From the NCBI RefSeq assembly GCF_001500025.1, contig NZ_LQIW01000048.1, positions 186,001-250,000 on the forward strand: a stretch of DNA of 64,000 nucleotides, given 5' to 3'. The notes beneath the pieces were generated by a model. It made no database searches. It was given only the letters and a program-made list of their open reading frames with translations, and was not told where the DNA came from. Position 1 is the first letter of the stretch; each line of letters starts with the position of its first letter. The stretch is from Mycobacterium sp. IS-1590 (GTDB lineage: Bacteria > Actinomycetota > Actinomycetes > Mycobacteriales > Mycobacteriaceae). Below, piece after piece: positions 1 to 8,596 of this stretch. The translations under genes and the position numbers were made by a program.

Positions 1-432
1 GTCGGCGAGCGCTTGCGCGGCGAAGCGCGCGTACCACGTCGGGGTCCCGATCTGGGCTAGGTGTTCGGTGAGCGAACGCACCAGACACGCGACCCAGTCA
101 CGCAGATCGGTCGAGTCGCCGATTTCGGCGACCATCCGCGACAGCAGGCGCTCGGTCGAGACGCGGTGCTTCTGCTCGATGGCCCGCACCAGGTCGGCCT
201 TCGTGCCGAAGTGGTAGCCGACCGCGGCATTGTTGCCCTGCCCTGCGGCCTCACTGACCTGACGGTTCGATACCGCATAGACGCCGTGCTCGGCGAACAG
301 GCGCTCGGCGGCGGCCAGGATCGCTTCGCGGGTGGTGCTGGCTCGTTCGGTGCGCACGCTTCTGGCAGTGGTCACCGTCACAGTCAACCGCTCCCAGCCC
401 GTTAAGTCAAGCGACTGATTTAAAGATGTCAT
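1..432 (-). CDS. TetR-family regulator, C-terminus cut by window edge
   Basis: Minus-strand reading gives a TetR DNA-binding domain: a helix around ILAAAERLFAEHG, then a helix-turn-helix of the form VSNRQVSEAAG followed by VGYHFGTKADLV. The ligand-binding half runs past base 1. The first in-frame ATG is at 432, five bases after the stop of the upstream SDR, but no ribosome site is visible there. GTG codons at 381 and 375 are plausible alternatives and would remove an unusual 17-19 residue leader. As the last visible gene of the mhp-like operon it may regulate that operon. Confidence 0.75.
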   Translation of the reverse strand, partial: MTSLNQSLDLTGWERLTVTVTTARSVRTERASTTREAILAAAERLFAEHGVYAVSNRQVSEAAGQGNNAAVGYHFGTKADLVRAIEQKHRVSTERLLSRMVAEIGDSTDLRDWVACLVRSLTEHLAQIGTPTWYARFAAQALAD

Positions 433-437
433 GGCGG

Positions 438-1247
438 TCATGACTTCGGTTTGCGGACGATCACCTTCCCGGCACTGGTGCCGCCGTCGATGGGAAGGAC
501 GGTTCCGGTGACGTACCGGGAACGGTCCCCGGCGAGGTACAGCGCGGCCTCGGCGACGTCGTCGACGGTGCCCTCGCGTTTGAGTGGCCGGTCGTTGCGC
601 ATCTGTTCGCGGATCTTGGCCTCGAATGCCTCGAGGCGTTCGAGGTCCTCTCCCGTCGCCGATTTACGCACGATCGCGGTCCGAATGTTGCCCGGGGCGA
701 GCGCGTTGACGCGAATCTCGTAGTGGGCCAGGTCGATCGCCGCCGACTTGGTGAACTGGATGACGGCGGCCTTCGACGCCCGGTACGTCATCACCCCGCC
801 GCCGGCCTGGATGCCGCCGATCGAGGTCAAGTTGATGATCGATCCGCCGCCGTGTTTCGACATGTGCCGGGCCGCATCGCGTGTACCGGCCATTACCGCG
901 AGCACGTTGATGGCCATCACCTGGTGGAAGTCGGCGAGGTCGTCGTCGAGGAACTTCGGAAACATCTTGCCCGACACGCCCGCGTTGTTGACCATCACGT
1001 GCAGGCCGCCGAACTCCTCGACCGCCGTCGTCACCAGTCGGGTCACCTGTTCGACCTCGGCCACATCGGTCTCGATGAAGCGGACGGAGTCGCCGAGGTC
1101 GGCGACGAGTTGGGCGCCGCCCCCGCGGTCGATGTCGCCGACGATCACCTTGGCGCCTTCGGCGCAGAACCGCCGCACCAGTCCTTCACCGAGTCCCGAC
1201 GCGCCGCCGGTGACGACCGCGACCTTGCCCTGGAGTTCGCCGGTCAT
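438..1247 (-). CDS. SDR-family oxidoreductase (glucose-1-dehydrogenase/3-oxoacyl reductase type)
   Basis: A 269-residue classical short-chain dehydrogenase. The dinucleotide motif TGGASGLG is at residues 13-20, NNAG at 87-90, and the catalytic set is Ser142, Tyr155 and Lys159. The Asp after beta-2 (VGDID) suggests NAD rather than NADP. Its start overlaps the upstream hydrolase stop by 4 bp (ATGA), so the two are probably coupled. The context is a catabolic operon for a ring compound, so it probably oxidises a ring or side-chain alcohol; the substrate cannot be read from the sequence. Confidence 0.88.
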   Translation of the reverse strand: MTGELQGKVAVVTGGASGLGEGLVRRFCAEGAKVIVGDIDRGGGAQLVADLGDSVRFIETDVAEVEQVTRLVTTAVEEFGGLHVMVNNAGVSGKMFPKFLDDDLADFHQVMAINVLAVMAGTRDAARHMSKHGGGSIINLTSIGGIQAGGGVMTYRASKAAVIQFTKSAAIDLAHYEIRVNALAPGNIRTAIVRKSATGEDLERLEAFEAKIREQMRNDRPLKREGTVDDVAEAALYLAGDRSRYVTGTVLPIDGGTSAGKVIVRKPKS

Positions 1248-2083
1248 GCCGCCCCTTCGTGTAGGTCGGCCAGAAAGCCGAGCAGTAGTTCGTTGACCGC
1301 ATCGGGTTGTTCGATCTGCGGGCAGTGCCCGGCCGCGTCGATCACCGCCGACTGCCCGCCGCGGATCTGTCCCGCGATCTCGGCCGCCCAGCCACGGGGC
1401 AGCAGCTTGTCACCGCCCCCCTCGACCACCAGAGTCGGGATGGTGATGCGCTCATAAGCGCGCGTGCTCGACGGCAGTGGCGGGGGCTCCAGGCCGGGTC
1501 GCCGAAACCGCGCGGCCGCCAACGCTTCCCACGCGCCGGGCGCGATGCTGGCTTCGTAGCGGCGCTGGACGTATGCCTCGTCGGCGGGGTAGGAGGCGTC
1601 GTAGAACAGCGCCGTGACGATCCGGCGCATCCCGGCGAGCGTCGCGTCGTAGTCGTACAACGCCGCCGAGTGCTCGTTGCGCTGAATCTCGCCGCCTCCG
1701 CAGATGGTGACCAGGCTGCGGGCGGGCAGCACGGGCGCCTCGGAGGTGGCGTCGACGAACAGGTTCACCGCCCCCATCGAGTTCCCCACGAAGTGCGCGG
1801 ATTCGACACCGACGACCTCGCAGAACCGGGCGATGTGGCGGATCCGCATTCCGCGGCCGTCGTTGAAGTCGATGACCTTCGCCGACTCACCGAACCCGAG
1901 CATGTCCAGCGCGAGTACGCGATAGCGCGTGGCGAGCGCGGCGATGTTGTGTTCCCAGCCGAGTTCGGCGCCGGCGCCGAACTCGCCGCCGTGCAGCAGG
2001 ACGATCGGATCGCCTTGTCCGGCTTCGAGATAGCCGGTCACGAGCCCGTCGACCAGCACCGACTTGCGTTGGGGCGGCGTCAC
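1244..2083 (-). CDS. alpha/beta hydrolase, meta-cleavage-product hydrolase type
   Basis: A 279-residue alpha/beta hydrolase with an oxyanion-hole HGG at residues 31-33, nucleophile elbow GNSMG (Ser102) and a C-terminal GHCPQIEQP segment holding the catalytic His. GNSMG and this size are typical of the BphD/HsaD/MhpC group that hydrolyses C-C bonds of ring-cleavage products. It is the second such enzyme in this operon (the other ends at 10217). Start and stop overlap both neighbours by 4 bp. Esterase activity is the main alternative. Confidence 0.85.
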   Translation of the reverse strand: MTPPQRKSVLVDGLVTGYLEAGQGDPIVLLHGGEFGAGAELGWEHNIAALATRYRVLALDMLGFGESAKVIDFNDGRGMRIRHIARFCEVVGVESAHFVGNSMGAVNLFVDATSEAPVLPARSLVTICGGGEIQRNEHSAALYDYDATLAGMRRIVTALFYDASYPADEAYVQRRYEASIAPGAWEALAAARFRRPGLEPPPLPSSTRAYERITIPTLVVEGGGDKLLPRGWAAEIAGQIRGGQSAVIDAAGHCPQIEQPDAVNELLLGFLADLHEGAA

Positions 2084-2670
2084 GCCGTCTCCCGGGCGGT
2101 CTTGGCGAAGAACAGCACCTGGGTCGCGAGCATGTCCAGCTGGCTCTGGGTGGCGTCATGGATCAACTCCCCTGCCGCGTCCCAGATCTCGTCGGCGGAG
2201 TTGATCGCCACGCCCAGCGGGGTCGGCCACGCCCGCAGCGCGTGCCCGATGGATCTCAACTGCCCGAGCGTGTTGACCGCCGCCTGCCAACCGTAGGCGC
2301 AACTGATACAGCCCCACGGCGTGTTGTCCAGGTAGACGCGCGGGTCCTCCCGCAGGTCTTCGATGTAGTCGAGCGCGTTCTTGACCAACCCCGAGATCGC
2401 TCCGTGGTATCCGGGCGAGCCGACGACCACGGCGTCCGCATCCCGCAGCGCGCTGACCAGTTCGAGGGCCGCAGGCGTGCGCTCCAGCGAGTGCGGGGCA
2501 TACATCGGTAAGTCCAGATCGGGCCCCGCGAACAACCGGGTCCGCCCGCCGTGCTGCTCGACCGCACCCAGGCAGTACCGCAGCGCGCGTTCGGTCGACG
2601 AATTCGCCCGTAGCGTGCCGCCGAGTCCCACGACGAACGGCGCACCGCCGGTTCTGGTGCTTGCAGTCAT
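2080..2670 (-). CDS. NADPH-dependent FMN reductase
   Basis: A 196-residue flavodoxin-fold protein. An N-terminal FMN-phosphate loop (GLGGTLRANSSTERAL) and the family motif GSPGYHGAISGLVKNALDYIEDL are both present, as in SsuE/ArsH-type NAD(P)H:FMN reductases. It probably supplies reduced flavin to the operon's luciferase-like monooxygenase (4550-5890). The ATG at 2670 was chosen because it starts just before the family N-terminus, 11 bases after the upstream cyclase stop; a longer open frame to 3405 is antisense-type extension into that gene. Confidence 0.88.
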   Translation of the reverse strand: MTASTRTGGAPFVVGLGGTLRANSSTERALRYCLGAVEQHGGRTRLFAGPDLDLPMYAPHSLERTPAALELVSALRDADAVVVGSPGYHGAISGLVKNALDYIEDLREDPRVYLDNTPWGCISCAYGWQAAVNTLGQLRSIGHALRAWPTPLGVAINSADEIWDAAGELIHDATQSQLDMLATQVLFFAKTARETA

Positions 2671-2681
2671 ATCCTCACCCA

Positions 2682-3677
2682 CTACTTGATTGCGATCGGG
2701 CTGACGGGTGCGCCCACCGCGCCAACGACTTTCAACGGTGGTGCGATCAACTGGAACTCGTAGACACCGTCGGCGGCACAGTCGGCCGCCAGGCCGGTGA
2801 GGTCCCAGTACTCGCCGAACATCAGGCCCATGTCGCGCAGGCAGATCATGTGCATGGGCAGGAACGTGCCCTCCACTCCGTTGGCCGGATCGGGATCCTC
2901 GACCATGAGATTGTCGGCGGCGACCGCGGCGACGTCGTGGTCGTGCAGCCATCGAGCACACGTCCAGTCCAACCCGGAACCCGGCTCGGCGCCGTCGCCG
3001 GTCGACAGGAACCGCGTCCACCACCCGGTGTGCACGACGACGATGTCCCCGGGGGTGATCGTCACGCCCTGGGCTTTGGCGATGTCGTCGAGTTCTGCCG
3101 GTGTCACGGGATTCCCGGGCTCGAGAAAGACCTCGGCGCCGCGGTGCTTGACCACGTCGAGCAACACACCCCGTGAGGTGATGCCCTTCACGTCGACCTT
3201 CTCGATGCCCAGTCGGAACGCTCCGAAGCTGGTCACCGAATCCGCAGGGAAACCGTTGTACAGCTTGTCCTCGTAGTAGACGTGCGAGATGGCGTCCCAC
3301 TGCGTGGCCGCCTGCAGCGGCATCACGATCATGTCGTCGTTGAAGCGGAACGGGTTGTCCACGAAGAACTCGCTGACCTGGTGAGCCACCGAGTTGCGCA
3401 GCCACTGGGGACCGTACTGCGCCAAGGTGTTCGCGTCGCCGCCGTCCACCGTCATCACATGGGTGGGGTTGGGCCGGAACTGGAACGCGCCCTGCGGGCC
3501 GTTCGATCCGAAGTCGCCCCCGAGCGGGATCACCGTCCCCTTCTTCACGAGTGAGGCGGCTTCGGCCACCTTGTCGGGCGTGATGAAGTTCAGCGTGCCC
3601 AACTCGTCGTCGTCACCCCAGCGGCCCCAGTTGCGCACGTCGTCGGCGACGCGACGGAACTCGCTCATGCTGGCCAT
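2682..3677 (-). CDS. cyclase-family (kynurenine formamidase-like) hydrolase
   Basis: A 331-residue member of the cyclase/kynurenine-formamidase superfamily, recognised by the LGTLNFITPDKV opening, the central LLDVV segment and the PGDIVVVHTGWW segment. The normal metal motif HxGTHxDxPxH is altered: residues 121-132 read LQAATQWDAISH, so the first His and Gly are Gln and Ala while Asp and the last His remain. Several actinobacterial members look like this. The likely role is hydrolysis of a ring-derived amide, lactone or ester. A second ATG at 3668 is possible. Confidence 0.8.
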   Translation of the reverse strand: MASMSEFRRVADDVRNWGRWGDDDELGTLNFITPDKVAEAASLVKKGTVIPLGGDFGSNGPQGAFQFRPNPTHVMTVDGGDANTLAQYGPQWLRNSVAHQVSEFFVDNPFRFNDDMIVMPLQAATQWDAISHVYYEDKLYNGFPADSVTSFGAFRLGIEKVDVKGITSRGVLLDVVKHRGAEVFLEPGNPVTPAELDDIAKAQGVTITPGDIVVVHTGWWTRFLSTGDGAEPGSGLDWTCARWLHDHDVAAVAADNLMVEDPDPANGVEGTFLPMHMICLRDMGLMFGEYWDLTGLAADCAADGVYEFQLIAPPLKVVGAVGAPVSPIAIK

Positions 3678-3707
3678 GGATTGCCTTTCACCGTACCGAC
3701 TTTCACT

Positions 3708-4526
3708 TCACCGCCGCCGAACCGATCCCGCGAGGTCCGTCTCTCCCGTGGTGCCGCCGTCCACCCAGATCACCTGGCCGGTCAGATAACTGGCCGCCCC
3801 GCTGTTGAGGAAGGTCAGGACGCTGGCCTGCTCCTGCGGTTGCGCGGCCCGGCCCAGCGGTGTTCGGAAGGAGTCGAGGAACTCCTGCCCGTAGGCGCTG
3901 CGCAACTGGTCGAGGATCGGTGTGTCGGTGACCCCGGGTGCGGTGCAGTTGATGCGAATCCCCCTGGCGCCCAATGCGCTCACCTGCGCCATGCCGTAGA
4001 GGATGATCGCCTCCTTGGACAACCGGTAACCGCCGCCGTCGGCCAGCGCCTCCGGATTGCGTCGACACCACTCGATGCCCGCCTCGACCGAGTCGGTGTC
4101 GACCAGGCCCGCGGTGACCGGCGCATTCTCGCGGTATGCCGATGCGGCAAGCGATGACACGTTCGCGATCGCTGACCCGGCGCGCATCCGTGGTACCAGC
4201 GCCTCGGTGAACCGCCGGGTGCCCAGGAAGTTGATCGTCACGACCCGCAGCGGGTCCTTGATCCCCGACGACACCCCGGCGACGTTGAACAGCGCGTCGA
4301 CCGGCTCGCCGACGGCGTCGGTCGCCCGCTCGATCGACCCCTGATCCGACAGGTCGAGTTCGACGAACTCGCCGAACGACGTGGTCGGCGGTTTGATGTC
4401 GAGTCCGATCACCTCGCCGCCGAGGTCGGCGACCTGACGGGCGACGTGGGCACCGATGCCCGAGGCACATCCGGTGACGACCACACGACGCCCGTCGTAA
4501 CGCCACAGTTCGTCAGTTGCGCCCAT
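3708..4526 (-). CDS. SDR-family oxidoreductase (3-alpha-HSD/coniferyl-alcohol dehydrogenase type)
   Basis: A 272-residue SDR with TGCASGIG at residues 18-25, Ser124/125, Tyr167 and Lys171. The gap of about 40 residues between the catalytic Ser and Tyr, and FNVAG in place of NNAG, are typical of the 3-alpha-hydroxysteroid and coniferyl-alcohol dehydrogenase branch. It lies 23 bases after the luciferase-like gene and 30 before the cyclase gene, within the same operon. It is probably NAD-dependent (LDIK after beta-2). Confidence 0.87.
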   Translation of the reverse strand: MGATDELWRYDGRRVVVTGCASGIGAHVARQVADLGGEVIGLDIKPPTTSFGEFVELDLSDQGSIERATDAVGEPVDALFNVAGVSSGIKDPLRVVTINFLGTRRFTEALVPRMRAGSAIANVSSLAASAYRENAPVTAGLVDTDSVEAGIEWCRRNPEALADGGGYRLSKEAIILYGMAQVSALGARGIRINCTAPGVTDTPILDQLRSAYGQEFLDSFRTPLGRAAQPQEQASVLTFLNSGAASYLTGQVIWVDGGTTGETDLAGSVRRR

Positions 4527-4549
4527 GACTCATCTCTGGCCGGCGCCCG

Positions 4550-5890
4550 TCACTGGGCGCTCTTGGCGTCCGCATCGGGGTTGCGGCTGGCCCATCCTTC
4601 TCCTGACTTGAGTTTGGCGGCCGCCGCCTCGATACCGGCGTTCATCTCGTCCATCGCCAGCGACACCTCGTTGGCCGTGTAGTTCTGGCGGCCCGTAGGC
4701 AGTCCGCCGAACGCATAGCTCTCGTCGAAGACCGGAGCCTGCGACGGCTGCCGCCGCGCTTCGACCTTCTCGATGATCGGCTCGAGTCGTTTGGCTTTCT
4801 CCGCGCGCGCCTTCTCGTCGCGTTCGATGAACTCGGGCAGCACCTCCTTGCCCATCAGCTCGATGGACTCCATCGTCTCTTCGTGCCTGCGCGGGGTCAG
4901 CAGCAAGATCAGCTCATCGACACCGCTTTCCTCGTAGCCGCGCAGGAAGTTGCGCACGGTTTCCGGGCTGCCGATCGGGCCGCGGTCGGGACCGTAGACG
5001 ATGCTCGGGTCCTTCTCGATCTCTTCGAGGTGGCGCTTCCACACCCCGGTACGGCCCGGCGTGTGCATACCGGTCATGTAGTAGTGCATGATGCCGAACG
5101 CGAAGAAGCCGCCGCCCTTGCCGAGCCGTTCGATGGCCTGTTCGTCGGTGGGGGCCACCATCATCGACAGGTCACCGCCGATGGCCAGGATGTTCGGGTT
5201 CATCTGCGGAGTGACCGGCGCGCCGTTCTCCTCGAACTCCTTGTAGTAGCCGTTCACCCGCTCCGTCAGAGGACCCGGGCCTGTGTAGGCGAAACTCAGT
5301 GCGCCGAGGCCCTTCTGGGCCGCCATGGCCACCGACGCGGGCCGGGTGCACGCCACCCAGACGGGCGGATGCGGCTTCTGCAGCGGTTTGGGCACGACGT
5401 TGCGCGGCGGCATCTCGATGTGCTCTCCCTTGAAACCGGTGAACGGCTCCTCGGTCATACAGCGGATCGAAACTTCCAGCGCCTCTTCCCACATCGCGCG
5501 TTTGTCGGCGGGGTCAACACCGAAACCGCCCAGCTCGCCGACCGACGACGACTCGCCGGTGCCGAACTCCACGCGCCCGTTGGAGATCAGGTCCAGTGTC
5601 GCAACCCGTTCGGCGACGCGGGCCGGGTGGTTGACGACCGGCGGTAGGTGCATGATGCCGAAGCCCAGGCGGATGTTTTCGGTCCGCTGGCTCGCCGCGG
5701 ACAGGAAGATCTCGGGTGCGGTGGAGTGGCAGTACTCCTCCAGGAAGTGGTGCTCGGTCAGCCACACCGTGGAGAAGCCGGCCTTGTCGGCGAGCTCCAC
5801 CTCGTCGAGACCGTCCTGGAAAAGCTTGTGCTCGTCGTCTTCGCTCCACGGCCGCGGCAGTGGGAATTCGTAGAACAGCGAGATCTTCAT
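4550..5890 (-). CDS. LLM-class flavin-dependent monooxygenase
   Basis: A 446-residue bacterial-luciferase-fold protein. The opening MKISLFYEF, WLTEHHF near residue 44, RLGFGIMHLPPVVNHPARVAERVATLDLIS and the S/GRVEFG segment are classic LLM features. It is longer than F420-dependent reductases and resembles two-component FMNH2 monooxygenases, which fits an FMN reductase in the same operon. The ATG overlaps the upstream flavoprotein stop by 4 bp. Oxidation of a cyclic ketone or ring intermediate is an inference. Confidence 0.87.
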   Translation of the reverse strand: MKISLFYEFPLPRPWSEDDEHKLFQDGLDEVELADKAGFSTVWLTEHHFLEEYCHSTAPEIFLSAASQRTENIRLGFGIMHLPPVVNHPARVAERVATLDLISNGRVEFGTGESSSVGELGGFGVDPADKRAMWEEALEVSIRCMTEEPFTGFKGEHIEMPPRNVVPKPLQKPHPPVWVACTRPASVAMAAQKGLGALSFAYTGPGPLTERVNGYYKEFEENGAPVTPQMNPNILAIGGDLSMMVAPTDEQAIERLGKGGGFFAFGIMHYYMTGMHTPGRTGVWKRHLEEIEKDPSIVYGPDRGPIGSPETVRNFLRGYEESGVDELILLLTPRRHEETMESIELMGKEVLPEFIERDEKARAEKAKRLEPIIEKVEARRQPSQAPVFDESYAFGGLPTGRQNYTANEVSLAMDEMNAGIEAAAAKLKSGEGWASRNPDADAKSAQ

Positions 5891-7659
5891 TTCGTTACCT
5901 TCCGATGTGTATCGAGTGTCGAATCGGTACTAGTGCCGGTCTGAATTCCAGAGCCGGACAGCTGTTCGGCGATGTGCTTGGCCGCGACATAGCCGAAGGT
6001 CATCGCCGGGCCGATGGTGGCGCCGGCGCCCGCGTAACTGCGGCCCATCACCGCGGCCGACGTGTTGCCGACCGCGTAGAGGCCCTCGATCACGCCGTCG
6101 TCGGCGCGCAGCACCCGGGCGTACTCGTCGGTGCGCAGACCCCCGGAGGTGCCCAGGTCGCCGAGGATGATCTGGAAGGCGTAGTACGGCGGCTTACCCA
6201 ACGGATGCAGGTTCGGGTTCGGCAGCGTGGGGTCCCCGTAGTAGTTGTCATAGGCAGAGTCGCCGCGGTTGAAGTCGTCGTCGTGCCCGTTGCGCGCCAG
6301 TTCGTTGAACCGCTCGGCGGTCTGGCGCAGTTGGGCCGGCGGAACACCGATCTTGCCGGCGAGCTCCTCGAAGCTGCTTGCCTCGTGTACGACACCGGAT
6401 TCCAGCCACGCCTTGGGCACCTTCCAGCCGGTCGGCACGGGCGCGAACGGGATTTTCGGAATTGGCAGATGCCCGGCGACCACGTACCGGTGGAAGGACC
6501 GGATGTCGGTGATCAGCCAGCACGGAATGTGGGTGACCCCGCGGTTCTGCCCCTCGATCATCGCGTGCGCGAAGTCCATGTAGGGGGCGGCCTCGTTGAT
6601 GAACCGCTTCCCCTCGCCGTTCACGACGAACTGCGACGGCATCATGCGTTCGTTGAGCATGAACTGCAACCGCCCGTCGGGCCAACAGATCGCGGGAAAC
6701 CACCAGGCCTCATCAAGCAGGTCGGTCGAGCCGCCCACCTTCTCCCCCGCCCGGATGGCATCACCCATGGACGCGGGATTGCCGAAGCTCCAGTCCTTTT
6801 CGAGCAGCGGGAGGTGCTGTCTGCGCCACTGCATGTCGTGGTCGAAGCCGCCCGCGGCAAGGATCACACCGTGCCGGGCCTCGATGCGCTGCTGGCGGCC
6901 GTCGCGCTCGACCACCGCCCCGATCACCGCTCCGTCGACATCGGTGATCAGTTCGCTCATCGGCGAGTTGAGCCACAGCGGGACGTTGTGTTGTTTGAGC
7001 GCCAGCCGCATGCGAGCGGCCAGCGATTGGCCGATGGCCGCCATCCGGTCGCCGAGGACGCGGGCTCGAAACATCCGCCAGATCAGCTTGACGAGAACCG
7101 CCTTGCCGCGCCAGTTCTGGCGGACCTGGTAGAACAGCCGAAGGTCTTTGGGTGCGAACCAGATTCCCTTCGGAGCCAGCGCCAGCGGCTGCAGCAGGTG
7201 TTGCTCCTCGTCGCCCAGCTTGCGCAAGTCGATGGCGGGTACGTTGATGGTGCTGCCCTGTGCGGATCCTCCGGGCAGCTCCGGGTAGTAGTCCGCGTAG
7301 CCGGGCTTCCACACGAATTCGAACCACGGGCTGCGCTTTTCGAGGAACTCCATCATCTCTGGAGCGGTGTCGACGTACTGGCGCAGGCGCGCGTCGCTCA
7401 CCAGGCCGCCGGTGATCTGGCGTAGGTACTCCACGACACCGTCGGGATCCGGCACGTAGCCCGCCTTGCGCTGCGCCGGTGCGCCGGGCACCCAGATACC
7501 GCCACCCGACAGCGCGGTGGACCCGCCGAAGTGCGCCGACTTCTCGACGATGAGCGTGTCCAGACCGAACGCGTCGGCGGCCAGTGCCGCGATCATTCCG
7601 CCGCCACCTGAGCCGACGACGAGCACATCGACGGTGTGGTCGAACTTGCTGTCAGACAT
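5887..7659 (-). CDS. FAD-binding 3-ketosteroid delta-1-dehydrogenase-like protein
   Basis: A 590-residue flavoprotein with an N-terminal Rossmann FAD motif (VVGSGGGGMIAALAA), the adjacent EKSAHFGGSTALSGGGIW block and a C-terminal YAGAGATIGPAMTFGY flavin-binding segment. This is the KstD/fumarate-reductase flavoprotein layout. Relatives introduce a double bond next to a ring ketone. It overlaps mhpB by 8 bp and the LLM gene by 4 bp. A second, different KstD-like gene is at 12029. The substrate need not be a steroid. Confidence 0.85.
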   Translation of the reverse strand: MSDSKFDHTVDVLVVGSGGGGMIAALAADAFGLDTLIVEKSAHFGGSTALSGGGIWVPGAPAQRKAGYVPDPDGVVEYLRQITGGLVSDARLRQYVDTAPEMMEFLEKRSPWFEFVWKPGYADYYPELPGGSAQGSTINVPAIDLRKLGDEEQHLLQPLALAPKGIWFAPKDLRLFYQVRQNWRGKAVLVKLIWRMFRARVLGDRMAAIGQSLAARMRLALKQHNVPLWLNSPMSELITDVDGAVIGAVVERDGRQQRIEARHGVILAAGGFDHDMQWRRQHLPLLEKDWSFGNPASMGDAIRAGEKVGGSTDLLDEAWWFPAICWPDGRLQFMLNERMMPSQFVVNGEGKRFINEAAPYMDFAHAMIEGQNRGVTHIPCWLITDIRSFHRYVVAGHLPIPKIPFAPVPTGWKVPKAWLESGVVHEASSFEELAGKIGVPPAQLRQTAERFNELARNGHDDDFNRGDSAYDNYYGDPTLPNPNLHPLGKPPYYAFQIILGDLGTSGGLRTDEYARVLRADDGVIEGLYAVGNTSAAVMGRSYAGAGATIGPAMTFGYVAAKHIAEQLSGSGIQTGTSTDSTLDTHRKVTK

Positions 7660-8596
7660 CCAGAACCGCCGTCCTGATTGCGAACCCTGCGATCAATTCC
7701 GGTGCCGCCCGGTAGAACCGCTGTTCGGTGCGGTAGGGACCGTGCGCGGCAAGCGCGGCGAAAGCCGCGATCCACGTGCGTACTTCGTGTGCCGAATGGC
7801 CGGCTTCGCGTTCGATCCAGTCGTTGGACCAGCCGTCCACCTCGGCGAGTCGGTTGTTGTCGACCAGCTCCAGAAAAGCCGCGTCCCAGTCCGGGTTCAG
7901 CGGCTGCAACGGGCTCTCGCCATGCGCGAATGCCTGGGCGGCCTCCATCACCGCGACCTGCCGGGCCTGCCGCTGCTCGGGGGTCATCGGCATGCCGTGC
8001 ACGATCCGCTCCAGTGCGGCGGGGGGCGCGGTGGCCAGCGTGGGCACCGGCGGATCGTGAGACAGTCCACCGGATCCCACGACGAGCACACGCTTGTCGA
8101 GGGTCGCGAGGAAGGTGCCGAGCGCCGCTCCGAGAACGCGCACCCGGCGCACCGGGCCGAGCGGGGTGGCCACCGAGTTGATGAAGACCGGGATCACCGG
8201 CACCGACGTCGCATCCCCGAACAGGCTCTGCAGTGGCTGGACCGTTCCGTGGTCGACGTCCATACTCGCCGAGATCGCCACGTCGATCCCTGATTCGAGA
8301 ACCGCTCGGGCGCAGTCGGTCGCGACGTCCTCGGGCACATTCAACGGACCGGCATGCGAGCCGTAGTCACCGACGCCCTGGGCGGCCGTACCGATGCAGA
8401 ACGGCGGCATCGTCCGGTAGAAGAACCCGTTGTAGTGGTCCGGGGAGAAGATGACGACGAGGTCGGGGTCGTAGGCGGTGACGAACCGCCGTGCGTCCGA
8501 AATCGCCGCCTCGATGTCGTCAAGGAGATCCCGTGACGGTCCCGGAAGGTTCAGTAGCGGGCTGTGCGACGTGCAGCACAGGGCCAGTGTGCCCAT
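7652..8596 (-). CDS. mhpB: 2,3-dihydroxyphenylpropionate 1,2-dioxygenase (class III extradiol)
   Basis: The 314-residue protein matches the E. coli MhpB length and aligns along its length from memory. Both start with a short strand into SHSPL, share SPDHYNGFFY and MPPFC, and keep the two catalytic histidines: His116 (VDHG) and His180 (GGLSH). The enzyme cleaves a catechol next to a hydroxyl using Fe(II). It lies directly after mhpA, and its first 77 bases overlap the mhpA 3' end. The start agrees with the E. coli protein N-terminus. Confidence 0.9.
   Translation of the reverse strand: MGTLALCCTSHSPLLNLPGPSRDLLDDIEAAISDARRFVTAYDPDLVVIFSPDHYNGFFYRTMPPFCIGTAAQGVGDYGSHAGPLNVPEDVATDCARAVLESGIDVAISASMDVDHGTVQPLQSLFGDATSVPVIPVFINSVATPLGPVRRVRVLGAALGTFLATLDKRVLVVGSGGLSHDPPVPTLATAPPAALERIVHGMPMTPEQRQARQVAVMEAAQAFAHGESPLQPLNPDWDAAFLELVDNNRLAEVDGWSNDWIEREAGHSAHEVRTWIAAFAALAAHGPYRTEQRFYRAAPELIAGFAIRTAVLDV

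Noticed and set aside
404..417. AGTC-N4-GACT palindrome near the left-edge TetR gene
   Set aside because: Arms are only 4 bp, the spacing differs from the TGACT-N2-AGTCA sites, and it may lie inside the coding sequence.
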